A stretch of DNA of 6,233 nt from Alphaproteobacteria bacterium (lineage in GTDB: Bacteria; Pseudomonadota; Alphaproteobacteria; RF32; CAG-239): NCBI GenBank assembly GCA_017963715.1, contig JAGCTK010000028.1, forward strand, positions 1 through 6,233, read 5' to 3'. The notes under the pieces are model-generated. The model did not search any database and had not been told where the DNA came from. It saw only the letters and a list, made by a program, of their open reading frames with translations. Both the position numbers and the translations under genes were made by a program. Positions 1-5,270 of this stretch are shown here, in pieces; position 1 is the first letter of the stretch; the number at the start of each line of letters is the position of its first letter.

Positions 1-993
1 GGCGCGAAAGAAAAGTTTGGCTTGGCCGTCATCCAATGGCTCAAAATCAGCCTCAAACGGTGTTTGTGATGAGCGCAACCTCAAATTAATTCGCGTTTTT
101 TGTTGTAAGGTCGGCACGGAAAGCCATCTTACAGCGCCGGCAATCAGCGATTGTTGATACCCGTCTTCTTCATAGCCCACGACCACTTCATTGGTGTCTT
201 TTTTGATATCAATCACATAAAGCGGCCGGTCCGCACTGACACCGAGCCCGCGTCTTTGGCCGATGGTGTAATGCCAAAAGCCGGTGTGGCGGCCCAAAAT
301 TTTGCCGTCTTTATCCACAAAGTTGCCCTCACATGCAGGCATTTGCAAAATATCATTGATATCGCCGGAATAAAAATCCTGACTGTCCTTTTTTTGGCTC
401 ACTTCAAGGCCGAATTGTTGTGCAATTTGACGCACCTCGTCTTTGGTGTAATCACCCAAAGGCATCAACACTCTTGAAAGTTGCTCCTGACTTAAGCGAT
501 ATAAAAAATAACTTTGGTCTTTTTTGGTGTCTTTGGCTTGTTGCAGACGGTAGCGCGCCATTGTGTTGTCATAAGAAAGGCGTGCATAATGGCCGGTTGC
601 AAACTTGTCAAATTCAATACCGGCGGCTTTGGCGCCTCGGGGCAGGGCTTCAAACTTGATGGTTGAATTGCACACAACGCACGGATTAGGTGTTCGGCCG
701 GCCAAATATTCCGACTTAAAATTTTCGAGCACAAGTTGTTGATACTGCTTTTGACAATCAATCACCACATATTCAATACCGATTTTTTCGCACAATTTGC
801 GCGCCGTTTCGATGTCTTGCTGTTCATGCGGCGAAAAACAGGCATCTTTTAAGCCCGAAAAATCAACAGACTTAAATTTTTGCTGATCCCAAATCGACAT
901 GGTGGCACCGATAACCTCATGACCGGCTTGTTTGAGCAAGCACGCCGTAACAGAAGAATCAACACCGCCCGAAAGCCCGACCAAGACGCGCAT
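1..993 (-). CDS. mnmA: tRNA 2-thiouridine(34) synthase MnmA (partial, 3' end outside window)
   Basis: MnmA is a cytoplasmic enzyme that adenylates U34 of the Lys, Glu and Gln tRNAs and replaces its 2-oxygen with sulfur delivered by a persulfide relay. The visible 331 residues start with the PP-loop ATP site SGGVDSS (8-14). They continue with GRTPNPCVVCN (99-109), the tRNA/catalytic-cysteine segment, then ATGHYAR (132-138), KKDQSYFLYRLS (157-168) and YTIGQRRGLG, leading into the C-terminal beta-barrel. The family is usually about 350-370 residues, so only the tail is missing beyond position 1. The start is the ATG at 993, one base after the plsC stop, with an AGGGG Shine-Dalgarno (1000-1004) inside the last plsC codons. 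Oddity: the usual second catalytic cysteine (DSQDxC) is replaced, as the sequence reads DSQDFYSGD with Tyr208. A CxxC pair (Cys105, Cys108) and Cys52 in ACFSPHE are present instead. The family assignment is firm; the mechanism of this variant is inference. Confidence 0.95.
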   Translation of the reverse strand, partial: MRVLVGLSGGVDSSVTACLLKQAGHEVIGATMSIWDQQKFKSVDFSGLKDACFSPHEQQDIETARKLCEKIGIEYVVIDCQKQYQQLVLENFKSEYLAGRTPNPCVVCNSTIKFEALPRGAKAAGIEFDKFATGHYARLSYDNTMARYRLQQAKDTKKDQSYFLYRLSQEQLSRVLMPLGDYTKDEVRQIAQQFGLEVSQKKDSQDFYSGDINDILQMPACEGNFVDKDGKILGRHTGFWHYTIGQRRGLGVSADRPLYVIDIKKDTNEVVVGYEEDGYQQSLIAGAVRWLSVPTLQQKTRINLRLRSSQTPFEADFEPLDDGQAKLFFRA

Positions 994-994
994 T

Positions 995-1753
995 TTACGC
1001 CCCTAAATTCTTTTTAACCCACGGATATTTTTGAACCGCCTCGGCATTGAGGGCTTTGCATTTGTCCTCAATCGTTTGTTCGAGACGCGCCATAAAAGCG
1101 GCCTTATCTTCATGCTTTGAAACCGACATCGGCTCTAAAAACTCAATCACGGCCGTTCCCGGATAACGCAAGAACGAATTCTTGGCCCAAAACAGACCGG
1201 TGTTGACGGCAACAGGCACAACTTGAAGATTTAAATTTTCGGCCAAGAACAAAAAGCCGGGCTTATAACCTTTGGTTGTGCCGGGTGCACAACGCGTGCC
1301 TTCCGGAAAAACAACCACAGGCCTGTTTTCGGCCACAATCTTTTTGACACCTTTGAGCATATTTTTCATGGCTTTGGCGCCACCCTTGCGATCAACCGGC
1401 ACCATGCCGTAAAAATATTGCGTCCAACCGAAAAACGGCATATAAACCAATTCTTTTTTCAAAACATAGGTGCAAGTCGGAACGGGTTGGGTAAAGGCAT
1501 ATGTCTCAAGCGCCGATTCGTGCTTGCAGGCATAAAGCGCCGGCTGTTGTGAAATATTTTCAAGCCCGCGGTACTCGAGTTTGAGCCCGGCGATGTTTTT
1601 GACAAACCAAAAACAGGTCGGCATCACAATCTTGTCCCAAAGATAAACCGTTTTTTTGCGAGAAAACGGCCCGACGAACAGGGTTGCAGTGCACCCCAAG
1701 ACGATGGTTGTAAAAAAACACAGATTGGCAAGAAATGATCTGATGTAAATCAT
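995..1753 (-). CDS. plsC: 1-acyl-sn-glycerol-3-phosphate acyltransferase (PlsC/LPLAT family)
   Basis: This inner-membrane enzyme acylates lysophosphatidic acid to phosphatidic acid, the precursor of all phospholipids. The 252-residue length is normal for the family. A hydrophobic N-terminus (about 7-29) probably anchors it. The acyltransferase blocks appear in order. Block I is KHESALE (77-83), with His78 as catalytic base and Glu83 where the HX4D motif has Asp. Block II is GMVPVDRKGG (116-125), with Arg122. Block III is FPEGTR (149-154), which binds glycerol phosphate. Block IV is VVPVAVNTG. The start at 1753 is supported by GAGGA (1763-1767), nine bases upstream, which overlaps the stop codon of the preceding DUF218 gene. 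It is the fourth gene of the ftsE-led operon and is followed after one base by mnmA. The HX4E variant occurs in other proteobacterial members as I recall, so activity is expected. Another lysophospholipid acyltransferase specificity cannot be excluded. Confidence 0.9.
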   Translation of the reverse strand: MIYIRSFLANLCFFTTIVLGCTATLFVGPFSRKKTVYLWDKIVMPTCFWFVKNIAGLKLEYRGLENISQQPALYACKHESALETYAFTQPVPTCTYVLKKELVYMPFFGWTQYFYGMVPVDRKGGAKAMKNMLKGVKKIVAENRPVVVFPEGTRCAPGTTKGYKPGFLFLAENLNLQVVPVAVNTGLFWAKNSFLRYPGTAVIEFLEPMSVSKHEDKAAFMARLEQTIEDKCKALNAEAVQKYPWVKKNLGA

Positions 1754-1762
1754 GATATAAAG

Positions 1763-1767
1763 TCCTC
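1763..1767 (-). promoter_or_regulatory. plsC ribosome binding site overlapping upstream stop codon
   Basis: GAGGA on the minus strand lies nine bases before the plsC ATG. It shares bases with the TGA stop (1766-1768) of the DUF218 gene, so ribosomes finishing that gene end on the plsC binding site. This suggests coupled translation. Confidence 0.6.
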
Positions 1768-2356
1768 ATTTTATTAGTTTTAAGAATATATTTTGGATGT
1801 AAACCGCCACGAATTTATGATATTCGGAGGCAATCAAAAAGAAACTTTTCGGCCTTTTCCACCAACGCTTTGAAACATTTTTGGAATAGACATAGTGCTC
1901 GATGATGGTCAAATCCGGATTAAAGCGCAAAATTTGGACAACGCTTCTGGGCATGTGGTAATAAGATGTCACAAGCCGGATAGATTTGAGATTGTGACGA
2001 CGAATAAACTCGCTGACCTCAATCGCGTTTTGAAACGTGTTGGTTGCTTCTTTGCCGAGATATACCTGATGTAAATCGCGCACAATCATCGTATTGTTTT
2101 GCTTTTCAAGTGTTTTGATATCCACATTTTGCCCGACACCGGAAATAAAGAGCATATCAGCTAATCCCTCGTTGTATAGACGAACAGCCTCCACGATTCT
2201 GTTTTGGCCGCCGGTTAAAACGATAATGGCATCGGTTTTTGACACACGGTCTTCCTGATGCTTGCGGATATACTGCTGAAAGATGATAAAGCCGCCGAGC
2301 CATATCAAAAACAAACAGTAAAAAACATTGATGAAAATAAATTTTGCGCGTGTCAT
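1766..2356 (-). CDS. DUF218 / YdcF-SanA-ElyC-like membrane-anchored protein
   Basis: This 196-residue protein belongs to the DUF218 family, whose members include SanA, ElyC and YdcF. Some of these are needed for envelope integrity, vancomycin resistance or lipid-carrier homeostasis in E. coli, but the biochemical activity is not settled. One N-terminal membrane segment (about 6-28) is followed by a soluble domain probably on the periplasmic side. Its hallmarks are DAIIVLTGGQNR (42-53), then EAVRLYNEGLADMLFISGVG (56-75), a TNTFQNA segment (105-111) and LVTSYYHMPRS (128-138). The conserved acidic, Asn and His positions of these motifs are present. The ATG follows the ftsX TAA with no bases between; AAGAG about nine bases upstream, within ftsX, can serve as ribosome binding site. 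Its place between ftsX and plsC supports a role in envelope or lipid metabolism, which is inference. I cannot say which of SanA, ElyC or YdcF it matches best. Confidence 0.85.
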   Translation of the reverse strand: MTRAKFIFINVFYCLFLIWLGGFIIFQQYIRKHQEDRVSKTDAIIVLTGGQNRIVEAVRLYNEGLADMLFISGVGQNVDIKTLEKQNNTMIVRDLHQVYLGKEATNTFQNAIEVSEFIRRHNLKSIRLVTSYYHMPRSVVQILRFNPDLTIIEHYVYSKNVSKRWWKRPKSFFLIASEYHKFVAVYIQNIFLKLIK

Positions 2357-3262
2357 TTAATACATCTCTTTTAAGTTGTGTTTGACACACCAAAATGATG
2401 TGCACATAGCAAGCAAAGCCGCAAAAATCGGCACGCTGACAAGCACCATCCAATGGGTTGCGCTTAAACTGGCAGAACCGATCAGGCCTGTTTCCAAGCC
2501 GGAAGACAGATGCGAAATAATGCGCAGGGCAATAATGCCTGTCAATGTGCCGACAAGGCTTGATGCCAAACCGACAATAGAAGCGCGCCTGGCATATTGT
2601 TTGGCAATATAATTGTCGGTTGCGCCGATGATATGCAAAATTTCAATAATATTTTGGTGCACTTTCAAACTGGTGGTAATAGCGTACATAATCGAGAGTA
2701 TCGATGCGCTCAGCACCAGAAGCAAAACAAACAATGCAAGCGTTTTAACGGATGTGGCGCTTTTGACCAACTTTTTGAGCCATAAGCCGTGATTGTCCAT
2801 AGATGCATAAGGAAAATCTTGTTTTAAGTCTTCCGAGACCTTTTCAAACGGAAATGTCTTGCCGTTTTTAAGGTGAACGTTGAGCAATTTCGGCAACGGT
2901 AAGGCCTCGATGTCGGCATTGGCACCGAGCCATGGCGCCATCAGGCGTTTGATTTGCTTTTCTTTGACAAGCGCGACTTTTTCGACGCCGTCCAAATTTT
3001 CAAAAAAGTGAATGACTTTGCCGATACGCACTTTTTCCTCATCAGCCGAGATGGCTTGCGTTGAGGGCATAATTTGCACGGTCATACCGTCGATGATGGC
3101 TCTGTTCCACGAGGCGATGACGGATGACGTCATAAAATAGGCAGCCAACACCATCGAAAACAAGAAGACAGAAACGCCGGTCGATATTTGCAGAAAAAAA
3201 TTGGCTTTATCTTCTTTTAAGGGCAGTTCTGTTTGTTGCCGCATTTTAAAATTGATCAGCAT
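2357..3262 (-). CDS. ftsX: cell division protein FtsX (permease-like subunit of FtsEX)
   Basis: FtsX is the inner-membrane partner of FtsE. It transmits ATP hydrolysis to periplasmic activators of peptidoglycan amidases at the septum rather than transporting a solute. The 301 residues give the expected layout. A basic cytoplasmic N-terminus precedes a first membrane segment (about 24-48). A periplasmic domain of about 115 residues (52-168) follows. Three further membrane helices lie near 172-196, 228-250 and 270-292, with a short cytoplasmic C-terminus. The loop after helix 2 carries IIEILHIIGATDNYIAKQYARRA (205-227), the characteristic FtsX segment that docks on the ATPase. The ATG at 3262 overlaps ftsE by 17 bases and is chosen because a perfect AAGGAG sits eight bases upstream. 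A second ATG at 3244, just after the ftsE stop, lacks such a site. The gene ends immediately before the DUF218 start. No residues look disrupted. Confidence 0.93.
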   Translation of the reverse strand: MLINFKMRQQTELPLKEDKANFFLQISTGVSVFLFSMVLAAYFMTSSVIASWNRAIIDGMTVQIMPSTQAISADEEKVRIGKVIHFFENLDGVEKVALVKEKQIKRLMAPWLGANADIEALPLPKLLNVHLKNGKTFPFEKVSEDLKQDFPYASMDNHGLWLKKLVKSATSVKTLALFVLLLVLSASILSIMYAITTSLKVHQNIIEILHIIGATDNYIAKQYARRASIVGLASSLVGTLTGIIALRIISHLSSGLETGLIGSASLSATHWMVLVSVPIFAALLAMCTSFWCVKHNLKEMY

Positions 3263-3971
3263 TTTTGATTCTCCTTAAGGCCGGGATAATTTTGAGTTTT
3301 TTGTTCTCTAAGTGAATTTGCGGATAATTGTAGCGCGCAATCAAATCGGTGCTGTGGGTGGCAATCACAACGGTTGTGCCGAGTTTGTTGAGTTCGACAA
3401 ACAACTTCATCAACTTAAAAGCAATATCGTCATCCACGTTGCCGGTCGGCTCATCGGCAAGCAAAATTTCCGGCCGATTAATCACGGCGCGAGCGATGGC
3501 AATACGTTGTTTTTCGCCGCCGGACAAGGTCGAGCAGATTTTATCGAGGCTTTTATCAAGTTCAACCCAACTCAACAGTTCTTTAACACGCTTATTGATT
3601 TCGTTTTCACTCATGCCGCGCACACGCAAAGGAGCGGCAACGTTATCATACGCACTTAAATGTTCCAAAAGGTGAAAGTCTTGAAACACAACGCCGATTT
3701 TACGACGCATCATAGCCATGTCTTCGCGGCTGGTATAGCCGATGTTTGAGCCGAAAACCGTGACGGTGCCGCTGCTCGGCTTTAAGGCCAAATACATCAT
3801 CGACAACAGCGATGTTTTGCCGGCCCCCGATTTGCCGGTCAAAAAATGAAACGAACCTTTGTCGAGCGTTAAGTTGATATCGCTTAAAATTTCGGGGTCT
3901 TTGCCGTAGCGAATGCTGACATTGTGCATATCGACAATCGGCTGAGTTAATATATTCTTGTAGGGTTCCAT
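3246..3971 (-). CDS. ftsE: cell division ATP-binding protein FtsE
   Basis: FtsE is the cytoplasmic ABC-type ATPase that pairs with FtsX at the division site. From the proposed start it has 241 residues with every ABC motif: Walker A GKSGAGKT (46-53), Q-loop Gln97 in VVFQDFH, signature LSGGE (149-153), Walker B ILLADE (169-174) with catalytic Glu174, the D-loop following PTGNVD, and H-loop His206. The FtsE-type wording around VVFQDFHLL and ADEPTGNVD separates it from LolD-like paralogues, and the adjoining ftsX confirms it. An upstream in-frame ATG at 4019 would add 16 residues. I prefer 3971 because GAGG (3977-3980) lies five bases before it and because a good extended -10 sits inside the would-be extension. 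Even so the protein is slightly longer than the usual roughly 220-230, with about 11 residues before the ABC fold. It heads the minus-strand operon. Confidence 0.93.
   Translation of the reverse strand: MEPYKNILTQPIVDMHNVSIRYGKDPEILSDINLTLDKGSFHFLTGKSGAGKTSLLSMMYLALKPSSGTVTVFGSNIGYTSREDMAMMRRKIGVVFQDFHLLEHLSAYDNVAAPLRVRGMSENEINKRVKELLSWVELDKSLDKICSTLSGGEKQRIAIARAVINRPEILLADEPTGNVDDDIAFKLMKLFVELNKLGTTVVIATHSTDLIARYNYPQIHLENKKLKIIPALRRIKNADQF
3271..3276 (-). promoter_or_regulatory. ftsX ribosome binding site inside ftsE
   Basis: AAGGAG on the minus strand lies eight bases before the ATG at 3262 and within the last codons of ftsE. It decides the ftsX start in favour of 3262 over 3244. It also suggests that translation of the two subunits is coupled. 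Confidence 0.75.
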
Positions 3972-3976
3972 AAATA

Positions 3977-3980
3977 CCTC
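3977..3980 (-). promoter_or_regulatory. ftsE ribosome binding site
   Basis: GAGG on the minus strand stands five bases before the ATG at 3971. The alternative ATG at 4019 has no comparable site upstream, so this element helps fix the ftsE start. Confidence 0.55.
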
Positions 3981-4000
3981 GTTGATTGATGCTACCGCAG

Positions 4001-4009
4001 AGTATAGCA
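4001..4009 (-). promoter_or_regulatory. extended -10 promoter of the ftsE-led operon
   Basis: On the minus strand the sequence TGCTATACT matches an extended -10 (TGnTATAAT) with one mismatch. It would start transcription near 3994, leaving a leader of about 23 bases with the GAGG site before ftsE. No good -35 is seen at the right spacing, which extended -10 promoters tolerate. A perfect TATAAT (minus strand, 4011-4016) lies ten bases upstream and could serve as an alternative -10. Prediction by eye only. Confidence 0.5.
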
Positions 4010-4041
4010 AATTATACATTTAATAAAACACTTTTTTTGCT

Positions 4042-4069
4042 TTGATTCTATGATTTTTTTACTTAATAT
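4042..4069 (+). promoter_or_regulatory. possible promoter of the zinc-ribbon/yqeY/dnaG unit
   Basis: TTGATT (4042-4047) and TAATAT (4064-4069) are separated by 16 bases and would start transcription about 35 bases before the ATG at 4110. Each box has two mismatches to the sigma-70 consensus and the surroundings are AT-rich, so a chance match is quite possible. It points away from the ftsE promoter, making the 138-base gap a divergent control region. Confidence 0.3.
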
Positions 4070-4109
4070 ACGTTTTAAATGGATAACAAGGTAAAAGATT
4101 GCATAAAAA

Positions 4110-4802
4110 ATGTTTATAAAATGTCCGAAATGCCAAACAATATATCAGATAGGCGATGATGTTATCACAAAAGACGGGCTTAAAATGCACTGTCAAAAAT
4201 GTGATGCCGTATTCAAAGCCTTTCCGGGAGATGCTGTCAAATCGCCGCAGGAGCAAGAACAGGAAAAACAGAATGTGGCCAAAATGTTTGAACAGGTGAT
4301 TCCGTCTGCCAGTGAATTGTTTGGTCCGCAAAATACGCCGCCGGTGCGTGTGATGCATGTGACAAAGTATAAAAACACCATCAATTATTTGTTGATTTTG
4401 GCGCTTTTACTGTTGGTAGGGGTTTTGGTGTATGCCTTGCGCTATGATGTGGTGCGTTATGCGCCGCGCATGGAAAAATTTTATCAAAAGTTCGGTGTTG
4501 AGAGTGTATACGACGGCACGGCTTTGGAATTTTCCAATTTGAAGATATCGGAGGAGAGCCTCAACAGTTTGTCAAAACTCAAAATTTCGGGGATTATCAA
4601 AAATCCGTCGGGCTATACGGTCAATGTGCCGCCGATCAGAATTGTTGTTTATGATGCAAACCAACATCAGTTGCTCAATACGACACATTATTTGGCCGCC
4701 AAGCGCATGGGTGCCTATTATCAATTAGGCTTTGAATTTTTGCTGACCAACCCGACGCCACAACAAAAAACCATTCAAATCACATTCGCAAACAATGAAT
4801 AA
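4110..4802 (+). CDS. membrane-anchored zinc-ribbon protein (MJ0042-type finger with DUF3426-like C-terminus)
   Basis: This 230-residue protein has no established function. The N-terminus is an MJ0042-type zinc ribbon: CPKC (5-8) and CQKC (28-31) form a four-cysteine site, followed by the typical AVF. A Gln/Glu-rich linker (about 46-60) leads to a single membrane helix (92-110). The C-terminal half (about 140-228) has the DUF3426 pattern: SGIIKNPSG, VPPIRIVVYD, a later FEFLLTNP and a final ITF strand. The finger should be cytoplasmic and the C-terminal beta domain periplasmic. The start is the ATG at 4110, since an in-frame stop lies two codons upstream at 4104; the ribosome binding site is poor (AAGG at 4088-4091 is too far away). 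It is divergent from ftsE, an arrangement I recall from other alphaproteobacteria, and is followed by yqeY after ten bases. A link to division or envelope is inference from position only. Confidence 0.82.
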   Translation: MFIKCPKCQTIYQIGDDVITKDGLKMHCQKCDAVFKAFPGDAVKSPQEQEQEKQNVAKMFEQVIPSASELFGPQNTPPVRVMHVTKYKNTINYLLILALLLLVGVLVYALRYDVVRYAPRMEKFYQKFGVESVYDGTALEFSNLKISEESLNSLSKLKISGIIKNPSGYTVNVPPIRIVVYDANQHQLLNTTHYLAAKRMGAYYQLGFEFLLTNPTPQQKTIQITFANNE

Positions 4803-4806
4803 GGAG
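4801..4806 (+). promoter_or_regulatory. yqeY ribosome binding site
   Basis: AAGGAG overlaps the TAA stop of the zinc-ribbon gene (4800-4802) and stands six bases before the ATG at 4813. It sets the yqeY start there instead of the in-frame ATG at 4795, which lies upstream of it. Confidence 0.8.
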
Positions 4807-4812
4807 ATAACA

Positions 4813-5265
4813 ATGTTGCGCGAAAATATCCAAAATGCCTTGAAAGAGGCCATGAAAAATAAAGATACGCTTTCAACTAATGCGATTCGCATGATTATTG
4901 CGGGGCAAAAAGAAAAAGATGTTGATGCCAGAGGCAAAGGTAAACCTCAGGCGGAAGATGCTGATTTGCTTGCCATGATGCAGACAATGATTAAACAACG
5001 TCGCGAATCGATTGAGATGTTTATCAAAGGCGGCCGTGCCGATTTGGCCGAAAAAGAAGAAGCCGAAATCAAAATCATCGAGCGCTTTTTGCCCAAACAA
5101 CTTTCCCCGGACGAAGTTGATGCCGCCGTCAAAGCCGCGATTGCAGAAACAGGTGCCGCATCAATGAAAGATATGGGCAAAGTGATGGCCGAATTGCGTA
5201 CCAAATATGCCGGTCAAATGGATTTCGGCGCTGTGTCGGGTATGATTAAATCACTTCTCGGTTAA
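4813..5265 (+). CDS. yqeY: GatB/YqeY domain protein
   Basis: YqeY proteins are small cytoplasmic proteins related to the C-terminal, tRNA-binding region of the GatB subunit of Glu-tRNA(Gln)/Asp-tRNA(Asn) amidotransferase. Their own function is not established. The 150 residues match the family length and open with the usual MLRENIQNALKEAMKNKD pattern. A helical first domain includes RMIIAGQKEKDVDARGKG (26-43) and the IKQRRESIEMFIKGGR helix (60-75). Then comes ERFLPKQLSPDEV (90-102), the hinge into the small GatB-like domain (about 103-150), which ends in DFGAVSGMIKSLLG. The start at 4813 is set by AAGGAG. The gene lies ten bases after the zinc-ribbon gene and five bases before dnaG; the yqeY-dnaG pairing is common in alphaproteobacteria as I recall. 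No GatA or GatC genes are in view. Confidence 0.92.
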   Translation: MLRENIQNALKEAMKNKDTLSTNAIRMIIAGQKEKDVDARGKGKPQAEDADLLAMMQTMIKQRRESIEMFIKGGRADLAEKEEAEIKIIERFLPKQLSPDEVDAAVKAAIAETGAASMKDMGKVMAELRTKYAGQMDFGAVSGMIKSLLG

Positions 5266-5270
5266 ACTTA

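Larger units (their letters stand above)
3972..4109. other. divergent AT-rich intergenic region
   Basis: About 138 bases separate the ftsE and zinc-ribbon start codons. The stretch is clearly richer in A and T than the flanking genes, with T-runs at 4032-4038 and 4054-4060. Besides the promoter candidates listed separately I see no strong inverted repeat, RNA gene or small coding frame. It is the only gap over 15 bases in the window. Confidence 0.7.

Noticed and set aside
151..761. Open frames on both strands of up to 108 codons within 151-761
   Set aside because: They lie wholly inside the mnmA frame, which shows continuous family motifs on the minus strand; their translations resemble nothing known.
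1505..1522. PlsC motif reads HX4E instead of HX4D
   Set aside because: I recall the same substitution in other proteobacterial PlsC-type acyltransferases, and all other blocks are intact, so it does not indicate loss of function or novelty.
3242..3244. Alternative ftsX start at the ATG just after the ftsE stop
   Set aside because: It has no ribosome binding site, while the ATG at 3262 has a perfect AAGGAG at good spacing.
4032..4060. T-runs in the divergent gap as a possible intrinsic terminator
   Set aside because: No GC-rich hairpin stands before either run, and both flanking genes point away from the gap, so no terminator is expected there.
4795..4812. Longer yqeY form starting at the ATG at 4795
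   Set aside because: The AAGGAG site lies downstream of that ATG and at ideal distance from 4813, and YqeY proteins normally begin at MLRE-like sequence.
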